Positions 44,509 to 52,204 of a stretch of 64,000 bases of DNA are shown piece by piece (within the stretch, counting starts at the first letter, position 1; the number at the start of each line of letters is the position of its first letter). Source of the stretch: Rhodothermales bacterium (GTDB lineage: Bacteria; Bacteroidota; Rhodothermia; Rhodothermales; JANQRZ01); assembly GCA_028284265.1 (NCBI GenBank), contig JANQRZ010000003.1, positions 310,001 through 374,000 of the forward strand, given 5' to 3'. The notes under the pieces are model-generated. The model did not search any database. It was not told the DNA's origin and saw only the letters and a list, made by a program, of their open reading frames with translations. The position numbers and the translations under genes are program-made.

Positions 44509-44985
44509 ATGACTCCTTCCGATCGCAAGTCTTCTGCCTACGTTGAGGCCATCGTCCGCGAGGCCGTCGCCCGTGTGCTGCACTCGGTACGCCGCCCCCT
44601 CCGCGATGCTGGCTACGACGGGCCGCGCACGCCGCTCGTCCTCTCCGACGTCCAACACGATTTCTTTGCTGGCTACCTCTACGGTGCCCTCCAGCGCCTG
44701 CTCGAACTCGGCGAACTGAGCGAGGAGGAGGACATCGGTCGGGCTACGCACCGGCTCTACTGTGGCCTCTTCGGGTTCGAGGACAACGAGTACGGCCCGT
44801 GGCACGTTTGGGTGGTCCGCGAAGGCCTGCACAACCTTCAGCGCCCGCACGTCTTCCTCGGTTACTGCACCGGGCGCAACGATGTTGTCAACCAGCTTCG
44901 CCACGGTGGTGCCCACAACGCGCTGGCCGATGCGCTTCAGCACCTCGGCACCGAAGGCGGCGAACCCCTCTTCGGCATAGGCTAA
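44509..44985 (+). CDS. Hypothetical helical protein
   Basis: A protein of 158 aa from ATG 44509. It is mostly helical, with acidic stretches (LSEEEDIGRATHRLYCGLFG) and conserved-looking aromatic positions (DVQHDFFAGYLYGALQRLLE, NEYGPWHVWVVREGLH). There is no signal, membrane span or recognised domain, so it is cytoplasmic. Codon use matches its neighbours. It ends 61 bp before the aminodeoxychorismate synthase gene and may be in the same transcript. I cannot assign a function. Confidence 0.6.
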   Translation: MTPSDRKSSAYVEAIVREAVARVLHSVRRPLRDAGYDGPRTPLVLSDVQHDFFAGYLYGALQRLLELGELSEEEDIGRATHRLYCGLFGFEDNEYGPWHVWVVREGLHNLQRPHVFLGYCTGRNDVVNQLRHGGAHNALADALQHLGTEGGEPLFGIG

Positions 44986-45046
44986 ACGCACAAAGGATCA
45001 CGCGTGCACGTCGGGCGTAGCGGCCTTCCCTTCTGCCGCTACGCCC

Positions 45047-46828
45047 TTGCTGTTTCCGCCCGACTCTGTCCTGCTCGACACCGGCTGGCCCCAGGCCTCG
45101 GGTGCGCTCCTCTTCTCTCGCCCCGGGCGTATCCTCACGGCATATACGCTCGGCGAGATCGCACCCCTGCTTGATGAACTCGACCACGTAGCACAAGCAG
45201 GCGAGTTTGCGGCGGGCTACTTGGCCTACGAAGCGGGCTATGCCCTCGAGACCATCGCCCCTCTCAAACTGCATGACGGACCGCTAGCATGGTTCGGGGT
45301 GTATGACGCGCCCAAGCGCTTAAGCGAAGAGGAAGTCGAGGCGCTGCTGGAGGAGGCAGGAGCTTATCGCCTCACCGAGCCAGTGTTTGCGACTCCTCGC
45401 CCGGAGTACCGGGAGCGCATCGAGCGCATCCGGCACCACATCCGCGAGGGCGATGTCTACCAGATCAACTTCACCGCGCCGTTTCGGTTTGGCGTCGAAG
45501 GCGATCCGGTGGGGCTGTACCGGGCGTTGCGCCGGAAGCAGCAGGTGGGGTACGGCGCGCTGATTCGAGCAGGAGACACCGAGGAGGGGGGTGGACGCTG
45601 GGTACTCTCCCGGTCGCCTGAACTGTTTTTTCAGCGCGAGGGCGAGCGCGTCACGGCACGTCCAATGAAGGGCACTGTCCGGCGCGGCCCCACGACCGAC
45701 GAGGACCTCGGCCAGGCCGCGTGGCTCACCGCCGACGAGAAGAACCGGGCCGAGAACCTGATGATCGTGGATCTCCTCCGCAACGATCTCTCGGTCGTCG
45801 CCGAGCCTGGGTCGGTAGTGGTGCCGTCGCTGTTCGAGGCCGAGCGCTACGACACGCTCTGGCAGATGACCTCGACGGTGGAAGCGCAACTCCGGCCCGA
45901 CGTCGGAGTGGCTGAGGTGGTACGGGCGCTGTTTCCGTGTGGCTCGGTGACGGGAGCACCGAAGATCCGGGCGATGCAGCTCATCCACGAGTTGGAAGAC
46001 GAGCCGCGCGGCGTCTACTGCGGAGCCATCGGATTTGTCGCGCCCGACCGAGCCGTGTTCAACGTGCCAATTCGCACGATCACGCTCCGCGACGAGAAGG
46101 GCACGATGGGGGTCGGTAGCGGCATCGTGTGGGACTCCGATCCGGAGGCCGAGTACGACGAGTGCCTGCTCAAAGCGCGCTTCCTCACCGAGCCGCCCGC
46201 GCCCGACTTCGCCCTCCTCGAAACGATCCGGTGGGAGGGAGGCTACGAGCACCTTGATCGACACTTTGATCGGCTGCGCCGCGCTGCCGCCTATTTTGGC
46301 TATCCGTTCGATGAGATCACACTGCGCGAGGCGTTAGCCAAAGCAGAAGCTGACCTGAACGAGCCACACCGCATCCGTCTCACACTCGACCGGCACAGGC
46401 GGGTCGCAGTCGAGACGATATCCCTTGCCCAAGCTCTGCTCGTGCTCCGCCGGGCCGTCGTCTATCCCGAGCCTGCCAACTCTGGCGACCCTTTTCTCCG
46501 CCATAAGACGACGCACCGGGCGTTCTACGACGACGCGCTCGCATGGGCTGGAGCACAGGGCTTCGACGAGGCGATTCTCGTCAACGAGCGCGGTGAACTC
46601 ACCGAGGGCACGCGCACCAACCTCTTCGTCCAGCAGGGCGACCGACTGTGGACACCGCCCCTCGCCTCGGGCGGTCTCGATGGGGTCTACCGCGCCCATC
46701 TCCTCGCCACCGATCCTACCGCCGGGGAGCGCGTTCTTCAGGTTGCGGACCTCGCAAGCGCCGACGCCGTATATCTTGTCAATGCGCTTCGCGGCAAGCA
46801 GGCCGTCACGGTCGCCGTCGAAGCGTAA
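45047..46828 (+). CDS. pabB: Aminodeoxychorismate synthase component I fused to lyase (PabB-PabC)
   Basis: A protein of 593 aa from TTG 45047; no ATG is available. Residues 1-~375 are a chorismate-binding PabB domain (REGDVYQINFTAPFRFG, MKGTVRRGPT, AENLMIVDLLRNDLSVV, FPCGSVTGAPKIRAMQ and GAIGFVAPDRAVFNVPIRT). From ~380 a PLP-dependent fold-type IV domain follows (LLETIRWEGGYEHLDRH, the lysine segment in DPFLRHKTTHRAFYDD, LVNERGELTEGTRTNLF and LASGGLDGVYR), matching PabC. Together they make p-aminobenzoate for folate. PabA is not adjacent; a shared TrpG-type amidotransferase would be needed. Such fusions are known. Confidence 0.92.
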   Translation: MLFPPDSVLLDTGWPQASGALLFSRPGRILTAYTLGEIAPLLDELDHVAQAGEFAAGYLAYEAGYALETIAPLKLHDGPLAWFGVYDAPKRLSEEEVEALLEEAGAYRLTEPVFATPRPEYRERIERIRHHIREGDVYQINFTAPFRFGVEGDPVGLYRALRRKQQVGYGALIRAGDTEEGGGRWVLSRSPELFFQREGERVTARPMKGTVRRGPTTDEDLGQAAWLTADEKNRAENLMIVDLLRNDLSVVAEPGSVVVPSLFEAERYDTLWQMTSTVEAQLRPDVGVAEVVRALFPCGSVTGAPKIRAMQLIHELEDEPRGVYCGAIGFVAPDRAVFNVPIRTITLRDEKGTMGVGSGIVWDSDPEAEYDECLLKARFLTEPPAPDFALLETIRWEGGYEHLDRHFDRLRRAAAYFGYPFDEITLREALAKAEADLNEPHRIRLTLDRHRRVAVETISLAQALLVLRRAVVYPEPANSGDPFLRHKTTHRAFYDDALAWAGAQGFDEAILVNERGELTEGTRTNLFVQQGDRLWTPPLASGGLDGVYRAHLLATDPTAGERVLQVADLASADAVYLVNALRGKQAVTVAVEA

Positions 46829-46856
46829 CCCTTCCCCGCAATAACCCCTTCCCGTC

Positions 46857-47477
46857 ATGGCTGGAATCCTCGATATGCTCGGCCCCGCACTCAGCGGCGG
46901 CACCCTCCAACAACTCAGCAACGCCGTCGGCACCGACGAGAACACGGCACAGCGCGCCGCGATGGCCGCGCTTCCGGTGATTCTCGGTGCGATGAACCGC
47001 AACACGAACGACCCCCAGCGGGCGCAGTCCCTCGCCAACGCGCTCGACAACGACCACGACGGCGGCATCTTCGACAACCTTGGTGGCTTTCTCGGGATGC
47101 TGACCGGTGGAGACGCTGGCGCGAGCACTGCGGGCCTTAACCCGCGTTCCGCTGACGGAACCGGCATCCTCGGGCACATCTTCGGCAACCAGTTACCACA
47201 GGTCCAGCAGGGCGTCGGCAAGGCGACCGGCCTCGACAGCGGTCAGGTGATGAAGATGATGGTGGCCCTTGCGCCGATGGTGATGGGCTACCTCGGACGC
47301 CAGAAGCGCGAGCAGAACCTCAACGCGGGCGGCCTCTCGGACTTGCTCAACCGCGAAGCCTCGACCGCGCAGCAGGCCGCGCCGAACGACCTGATGGGCA
47401 TGCTCGGCGGCCTCCTCGACCGCGATGGCGACGGCAGTGCCGTGGACGACCTGCTCGGCAGCTTCCTCGGCAGATAG
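46857..47477 (+). CDS. DUF937 protein
   Basis: A protein of 206 aa from ATG 46857, 28 bp after the pabB-pabC stop. It begins MAGILDMLGPALSGGTLQQL, the DUF937 opening, with a second related half (GILGHIFGNQLPQVQQGVG). It is Gly/Leu/Met-rich with repeated helices and no signal peptide. The tail (LLDRDGDGSAVDDLLGSFLG) is the usual DGDG end of the family. The function is unknown in all members. It is probably the last gene of the pab transcript. Confidence 0.85.
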   Translation: MAGILDMLGPALSGGTLQQLSNAVGTDENTAQRAAMAALPVILGAMNRNTNDPQRAQSLANALDNDHDGGIFDNLGGFLGMLTGGDAGASTAGLNPRSADGTGILGHIFGNQLPQVQQGVGKATGLDSGQVMKMMVALAPMVMGYLGRQKREQNLNAGGLSDLLNREASTAQQAAPNDLMGMLGGLLDRDGDGSAVDDLLGSFLGR

Positions 47478-47571
47478 GGTAGAGAAGAGATAGAGGAGAG
47501 GGAAGAGATAGAGAGGAAAGCATCTTTCTCTCCTATCTTTTCTTTCTCCTCCTTCTTTTCTCACACGCCCC
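47478..47571. repeat. Purine-rich then pyrimidine-rich intergenic tract
   Basis: About 45 bases of GAGA/GATAGA on the plus strand switch at CAT to about 45 bases of TTTCTC/CTATCTTTTC, forming an imperfect inverted repeat (AGATAGAGAGGAAAG against CTTTCTCTCCTATCT). It fills the gap between DUF937 and ppk2. Confidence 0.6.
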
Positions 47572-48402
47572 ATGACCATCGACCTTGACCGCTACCGCAT
47601 CGCGCCCGGTGATGCGCCGCACCTCGACGAGCGCGACACCGCCGACACGCAGGGCCTCTCCGAAGAGCAGGACGAGGACCGTGTAGACGAACAGGTCGAG
47701 GACAACCTCGATCAGATCGACGATCTGCAAGAGCGGCTCTACGCCGAGGACAAGCAGTCGCTTCTCGTGGTGCTGCAAGCGATGGACGGGGCTGGGAAGG
47801 ACTCGACGATCCGTAGTGTCTTCGGTCCGCTCAACCCGCAGGGCGTCCGCGTGGCGAGCTTCAAAGCGCCGACCAAAGAGGAACTCGCCCACGACTTTCT
47901 GTGGCGTATCCACAAGCAGGCCCCCGAGGCCGGGCACATCCGCGTCTTCAACCGCTCGCACTATGAGGACGTGCTGATCGTCCGCGTCCACGGCTGGGCG
48001 GCCCCCGAGATCATCGAACGGCGCTACGACCACATCAACCACTTCGAGGCGCTCCTCGCCGACCGGGGCACGCGCATCCTCAAGCTGATGCTCCACGTCT
48101 CACCGGAGTACCAGCTCGAACGGATGCGCCGACGCCTGGAGCGCCCCGACAAGCACTGGAAGTTCAACCCCGGCGACCTCGAAGAGCGCAAGCTATGGGA
48201 CGACTACATGGACGTCTTCGAGATCGCCCTCACGCGCTGTTCGACGGACGTCGCCCCGTGGTACGTCATCCCTGCCGAGGAGCGGTGGTTCCGCGACCTC
48301 GTCGTGAGCCAACTCGTGCTGGAGACGTTACAGGACATGGACCCGCAATACCCCGAGCCGGGCTTCGACCCCGCCGACTACCCGCCGGAGTCGATCTCCT
48401 AG
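47572..48402 (+). CDS. ppk2: Polyphosphate kinase 2 family protein
   Basis: A protein of 276 aa from ATG 47572. PPK2 landmarks: LLVVLQAMDGAGKDSTIRSV (Walker A), VRVASFKAPTKEELAHDFLW, FNRSHYEDVLIVRVHGW (Walker B region), NHFEALLADRGTRILKLMLH, ERMRRRLERPDKHWKF (lid), and the PWYVIPAEERWFRDL finish. It transfers phosphate between polyphosphate and nucleotides, in the cytoplasm. The acidic C-terminal tail (PEPGFDPADYPPESIS) is repeated, in decayed form, at 49744-49791, which bounds the SnoaL/TetR segment. Confidence 0.93.
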   Translation: MTIDLDRYRIAPGDAPHLDERDTADTQGLSEEQDEDRVDEQVEDNLDQIDDLQERLYAEDKQSLLVVLQAMDGAGKDSTIRSVFGPLNPQGVRVASFKAPTKEELAHDFLWRIHKQAPEAGHIRVFNRSHYEDVLIVRVHGWAAPEIIERRYDHINHFEALLADRGTRILKLMLHVSPEYQLERMRRRLERPDKHWKFNPGDLEERKLWDDYMDVFEIALTRCSTDVAPWYVIPAEERWFRDLVVSQLVLETLQDMDPQYPEPGFDPADYPPESIS

Positions 48403-48497
48403 CTTGCCAAAGCCGGGTCGGGAGGCCGTGATGAGCCGCTCGCGGTAGGTCCACTCCAGCCCCGCGCAGGCAGGACTCCGCAGGTTTAGCATGTCCT

Positions 48498-48977
48498 TTA
48501 GAACACGCCGTTCTGATTCCGAATCTTGCCGCCGTTGAGCAAGGCGTAGAAGCGCATAAACCCATCGAGGGGCTGCACGGCATCCCAGTGCTCGACGACC
48601 TGCCCGTCGACGATGCGCCATGTGTCGATAATGTTCAGGCCCTGGCCGTCCTTCCCACGATGCGCTGCTCGCACGGTCGCGTGTGAGTGAAAGGTGACGA
48701 AGTCGTCGTCTGCGAGCACGCGCTTCACGTCGTAGGTATAGTCCGGGAAGCGCTTGGCGAAGGTGCTCACGTAGTCCACCAACGCATCGATCCCGTCCGG
48801 GATATTCCGGTTGTGCTGCACGTACGGATGCGGGCCGTACGTCCGGCGCACGTAGTCGAAGTTGTGCGCGTTCATCAGGTTGTAGACGAAGTCGACGACG
48901 ACGCGCACGTTCGCGTCTTCCGCGTCGGACCATGAGTCCTGACGCTCGATATCAATGGGGAGAACAGACGCTGGCAT
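48498..48977 (-). CDS. SnoaL/NTF2-like ester-cyclase-family protein
   Basis: A protein of 159 aa from ATG 48977. It is a single SnoaL-like domain: VRVVVDFVYNLMNAHNFDYV, YGPHPYVQHNRNIPDGIDAL, FPDYTYDVKRVLADDDFVTF and NIIDTWRIVDGQVVEHWDAV, the last containing the His-Trp-Asp signature. Members act on polyketides or small hydrophobic compounds, or have unknown substrates. No signal peptide. It is divergent from the TetR gene with an operator-like palindrome between them, so it is the likely regulated gene. Confidence 0.85.
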   Translation of the reverse strand: MPASVLPIDIERQDSWSDAEDANVRVVVDFVYNLMNAHNFDYVRRTYGPHPYVQHNRNIPDGIDALVDYVSTFAKRFPDYTYDVKRVLADDDFVTFHSHATVRAAHRGKDGQGLNIIDTWRIVDGQVVEHWDAVQPLDGFMRFYALLNGGKIRNQNGVF

Positions 48978-49115
48978 GATGACTTGGGGTTTGGGTGGGT
49001 TGATTGACGATCTGCATCCGCAGGTGTAAACGAGAGGCCCTTCATGGTCTGGGCTGTGGCAGTACCTTGGTGCGCCCAAGGCGAGGACTGGTGTCCTCCG
49101 GTCTCACTAATAAAA

Positions 49116-49127
49116 TACCAATCGGTA
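49116..49127. promoter_or_regulatory. Palindromic TetR operator candidate
   Basis: TACCAATCGGTA, of form TACCnATnGGTA, ends five bases before the TetR start codon and lies between the divergent SnoaL and TetR genes. Its shape matches the NemR-like class of TetR operators. Autoregulation is the expected arrangement. Confidence 0.55.
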
Positions 49128-49131
49128 CTAA

Positions 49132-49737
49132 ATGTCAACACCAACTTCTTCTAAGCCCCGCGGGCGGCCCCGAACGCTGGACCGCGAGCGCGTTCTCGCC
49201 GCGGCCATGCTGAACTATTGGCAGGACGAGCCGGGGGCCGTAGGCGTCAACGAGATGTGCCGCCGCCTTGGCGTCTCGAAACCGGGCCTCTACCGGGAGT
49301 TCGGCGGCGAGGACGGCCTGATGGTGGCAGTGCTCGACCACTACTGGGAGACAGTCATCCAGCCCAGCTTTCAGCCGCTGACCACAGAGCGTCCGTTCGC
49401 CGAGGTGCTCCGCGGCGTGCTCCTGTGGCTGACCGAAGAGCGGGGGATGCCCGCTGGTTGTCTCTTCGCCAAGATGCGTACTGCGTCGGCCCAACTCGGC
49501 CCGGCCACATCGGCGCGCGTGGTGGTGCTCCGCCGTGACATGCGCGGAGCCTACCAGGCTTGGTTCGAGCGGGGCCTGGCGCGGAGCGAGGTGAACGCGG
49601 CCATCGCTCCAGAACGCGCGGGCTATCTCCTCGATACCCAGCTCAGAACCGTGCAAATGCTCGTGTCTGAGGGGGAGCCGCCGGGGGCCGTCCGCGCGCA
49701 AGCAGAGCTAGCGTTGGCGTGCCTGTTGCCGTCCTGA
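49132..49737 (+). CDS. TetR/AcrR-family transcriptional regulator
   Basis: A protein of 201 aa from ATG 49132. The N-terminal helix-turn-helix is clear (TLDRERVLAAAMLNYWQDEP, then GVNEMCRRLGVSKPGLYREFG), followed by the variable ligand-binding domain. The RGRPRTLDRE opening is usual for the family. It probably represses the divergent SnoaL gene and itself through the palindrome at 49116. The ligand is unknown. Its stop codon is followed, in the same frame, by the decayed ppk2 tail. Confidence 0.88.
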   Translation: MSTPTSSKPRGRPRTLDRERVLAAAMLNYWQDEPGAVGVNEMCRRLGVSKPGLYREFGGEDGLMVAVLDHYWETVIQPSFQPLTTERPFAEVLRGVLLWLTEERGMPAGCLFAKMRTASAQLGPATSARVVVLRRDMRGAYQAWFERGLARSEVNAAIAPERAGYLLDTQLRTVQMLVSEGEPPGAVRAQAELALACLLPS

Positions 49738-49743
49738 ACACGA

Positions 49744-49791
49744 CCCGAGCCGTCGTTCAACCCCGCCGACGACCCGCCGGAGTCAATCTCC
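49744..49791 (+). pseudogene. Decayed copy of the ppk2 3' end
   Basis: Bases 49744-49791 match 48352-48399 at 42 of 48 positions and read PEPSFNPADDPPESIS, against PEPGFDPADYPPESIS in the intact gene. The frame runs on past the former stop. The two copies are 1,392 bp apart and bound the SnoaL/TetR pair. Either a second ppk2 copy was lost except for its tail, or an insertion duplicated the gene end. Confidence 0.7.
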
Positions 49792-49825
49792 GGAGTGCTC
49801 CGCATTTGGTAGAGAGGAGGGCCTG

Positions 49826-50227
49826 CTACGAGACCTCGCTGATCTCCAGGAGGTGTCCGTCGGGGTCGCGGAAGAAGCACCGGATCTCGCCGCCCCGGTC
49901 GTGGGGCGGCGTCAGAAACTCAGCGCCCCGCTTGCGCAGGATCTCGTAGGCGCGCTGGCAGTCCGGCACGCGCATCGTCAGTTGGTGGCTGACGAGGTCG
50001 GGGTCGGGCGGTGGGGCGAAGGTGACGGTGGGTTTGTCCTCCGTCGGCCCGCCGCCCGTCACCAGGAGGAGCCACGCGCCTTGGAACCGGAGCACGCACG
50101 AGGTGCCGCCGTACTCCCGGTAGACCTTGCCCCCTAGCACGTCCCGGTAGAACGTGCGCGACCGGTCGATGTCGCCGACGACCAGCAATTGGGTCAGTTC
50201 GACCTTTTCGTTTGGGAAGGTATCCAT
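49826..50227 (-). CDS. VOC-family (glyoxalase/dioxygenase-like) protein
   Basis: A protein of 133 aa. It has two beta-alpha-beta modules: VELTQLLVVGDIDRSRTFYRDVLGGKVYREY, and SHQLTMRVPDCQRAYEILRKRGAEFL with IRCFFRDPDGHLLEISE at the end. The pattern is that of vicinal-oxygen-chelate proteins (glyoxalase I, bleomycin resistance). His in the second module and the late Glu can be metal ligands; the first module shows few ligands, so dimeric assembly or loss of one site is possible. No signal peptide. The substrate is unknown. Confidence 0.82.
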   Translation of the reverse strand: MDTFPNEKVELTQLLVVGDIDRSRTFYRDVLGGKVYREYGGTSCVLRFQGAWLLLVTGGGPTEDKPTVTFAPPPDPDLVSHQLTMRVPDCQRAYEILRKRGAEFLTPPHDRGGEIRCFFRDPDGHLLEISEVS

Positions 50228-50375
50228 CTATTGACTAATGCTAGCTAACAGTGTGGTGCTTCAGCCGCCCAAAGCTGCGGAACTGAAGCGGTGATCTTAG
50301 CGGAAGCTAGTGCGGAGTAGATCGGTCGCCAGAACGCGGCGGCTTTGGGTCGGCCTGCGAGCGCGGGTTAGGCAT

Positions 50376-51152
50376 CTACTCGCCTCCGAGCTTGTGAAAC
50401 ACACGGACCTCCGGTTCCAAGAGCGTGTAGCTCCGCGCCGTCACCTGCGCTGGTGCTCCCACCGCCACCTCCACGTCGCGGATGATCCCGTCAAGTTGGC
50501 GCGCGAGCGCCGGTTGATCCCAGAAGGGTCGTTCGATCTCCAACACCACGTTGTACCACCCATCCGCGCCTCGCTCGATCTTGGCGGAACGGTCCCCGCC
50601 CGGACTGAAGTACTCTCGTTGTTCCAGCAGTTGGCCGAGAGACACCGCATCTGCTTCGGACGCGAGCCCGCCGTAGTACACTTCGGCTCCGGTGGCCTCT
50701 AGCGTCACGTGCTTCCCGTCGAAGGGCGGAGCCTTGAGAACCAACGGGGCCGCGATAAGGAGGGTAATAATCATGCTGAGGATTGCCACTCCGGCGACAG
50801 CGAGCTTCGACCCCTTCTTTCCTCCAGCGTCAAGGTGAGCCTTGATGGCCTCCTTCTGGTACTTCTCCACAATCCCCGCAGTAGCAGCGCCGAAGAAGGC
50901 CGGGAACAGCGCCTCCGGGATGGAGTCGAGTACTCGCATCGGGAGAGCGTAGAGCACACCGAAAAAGCCGACGGTGAAGGCGACCCCGCCCCATAGCACT
51001 CGCCGTGCTCTTACCGGTTGCCCGAGCATCCGGAAGTTCCGCGAGAGGAGATACGCCCCGGCAAGCGGTCCCGCGAAAGCCGTGGCGACGGAGATCGCAC
51101 CGTTCGTATAGAGGCGGTACGTTGAGACTTCAGTTTCGTCTGCGGAAATCAC
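50376..51152 (-). CDS. Hypothetical membrane protein, N-terminal helices
   Basis: A protein of 258 aa. Four hydrophobic segments are seen: AISVATAFAGPLAGAYLLS, VAFTVGFFGVLYALP, ALFPAFFGAATAGIV and LAVAGVAILSMIITLLIAAPLVL. A soluble C-terminal domain of about 110 aa follows (VTLEATGAEVYYGGLASEAD, REYFSPGGDRSAK, VLEIERPFWDQPALARQLDG). I do not recognise the family; the soluble part could be periplasmic. It is downstream of the sugar-kinase gene on the same strand (150 bp). An operator-like palindrome lies about 60 bp upstream. Confidence 0.6.
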   Translation of the reverse strand: MISADETEVSTYRLYTNGAISVATAFAGPLAGAYLLSRNFRMLGQPVRARRVLWGGVAFTVGFFGVLYALPMRVLDSIPEALFPAFFGAATAGIVEKYQKEAIKAHLDAGGKKGSKLAVAGVAILSMIITLLIAAPLVLKAPPFDGKHVTLEATGAEVYYGGLASEADAVSLGQLLEQREYFSPGGDRSAKIERGADGWYNVVLEIERPFWDQPALARQLDGIIRDVEVAVGAPAQVTARSYTLLEPEVRVFHKLGGE

Positions 51153-51212
51153 AGGCGGGGCGTTTCTGTAGATGCATAACTAATACTTCAGGAGCGCGTG
51201 TGGCTCGGTGCG

Positions 51213-51226
51213 TAATGCCGGCATTA
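51213..51226. promoter_or_regulatory. Perfect 14-bp palindrome
   Basis: TAATGCCGGCATTA, 61-74 bp upstream of the membrane-protein start. It has the size and symmetry of an operator. A larger hairpin (51233-51241 with 51267-51275) lies next to it and may end the kinase transcript. Confidence 0.45.
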
Positions 51227-51301
51227 TACGGTGCGCTCGCTTGCGAAACAGACCATCCCGGCGGTTAGCGAGCGCGGGCGCCTCATAAGGGACAGAAACC
51301 G

Positions 51302-52201
51302 TCACTTCGCACGCTGCGCCCTCGCGAGAGCGCCGTGGACGGGGCGGTGCTCGGGGCGGACGATCCGCCAGCGGGGGAGGTGGCGCAGGAACGCCTCGGC
51401 GAGGCACTCGCGGTAGTACGGCTCCTGCGTCATCCCGCCGGTCAGCACGAGGTGCGGCGTGAGGGTGTCCTCGGCTTGGGCGACGAGCCACCCGGCGCGC
51501 TGCGCGAGGGCGTTGGCCTGCGTCTTGAGAATCCGCGTCCCCACCCAATCGTGGCTCTCCCCAGCGGCGACGGCGAGGGGGGCGAGGGTCTGCACGGCGA
51601 GGCCGTCACCGTAGACGAGTCGGATGAGGTCGGCGGGCGACGTGAGGCCGTGCTGTTCGGCGACAAGGTGACGGAGCGCGGTCGGCTCGCCCCCGTCGAA
51701 GTCGGCGGCGACGGCAGCGAGGACGGCGGTGCCGAGGGCCGTGCCGCTGCCCTCATCGCCAATGCGCGCGCCCCAGCCGCCCGCCCGGAGCAGCGTCCCG
51801 TCTTCCGTCCGCGCCAGCACCAGCGAGCCGGTCCCAACGAGCGCCACCATCCCACTCTCGCCCCCGAACGCCGCTTCGAGCGCGATCAGCCCGTCGTGCT
51901 CAACGACGAGCGGTACGTCGGCAAGCGCAGGGAGTCGGGCGCGCAGCCGGTCGGCCAGATCAGCCTGTTCATTTTCTCGTCCGGCCCCGGCCACGCCAAG
52001 ACAGATACCGCCGACGGTCTCGTAGTCGAGGGACGCGAGCGCATCCGTGAGGAGACCGGCCAGCACCTCGGTGGTGTGCTCGGCTCCGTCGCGTTGCAGG
52101 TTCACCCCGTCGCCACGGCCTTTCGCCTCGGCCTCGCCCGCGCGGGCCAGCCACTCGGTCTTCGTCCCGCCCGCGTCAATGCCGATGTAGAGAGGAGGCA
52201 C
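51302..52201 (-). CDS. N-acetylglucosamine kinase-like ATPase (BadF/BadG/BcrA family)
   Basis: A protein of 299 aa. Actin-like ATPase landmarks: YIGIDAGGTKTEWLA (phosphate 1), GICLGVAGAGR, VPLVVEHDGLIALEAAF with the catalytic Asp, MVALVGTGSLVLAR (phosphate 2) and GGWGARIGDEGSG, then LVLTGGMTQEPYY (adenosine motif). Bacterial members phosphorylate N-acetylglucosamine or muramyl sugars in cell-wall recycling, the likely role here. It starts 3 bp after the stop of the penicillin-acylase-like gene, so the two are tightly coupled; a joint role in peptidoglycan fragment handling is speculative. Confidence 0.85.
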   Translation of the reverse strand: MPPLYIGIDAGGTKTEWLARAGEAEAKGRGDGVNLQRDGAEHTTEVLAGLLTDALASLDYETVGGICLGVAGAGRENEQADLADRLRARLPALADVPLVVEHDGLIALEAAFGGESGMVALVGTGSLVLARTEDGTLLRAGGWGARIGDEGSGTALGTAVLAAVAADFDGGEPTALRHLVAEQHGLTSPADLIRLVYGDGLAVQTLAPLAVAAGESHDWVGTRILKTQANALAQRAGWLVAQAEDTLTPHLVLTGGMTQEPYYRECLAEAFLRHLPRWRIVRPEHRPVHGALARAQRAK

Positions 52202-52204
52202 GGT

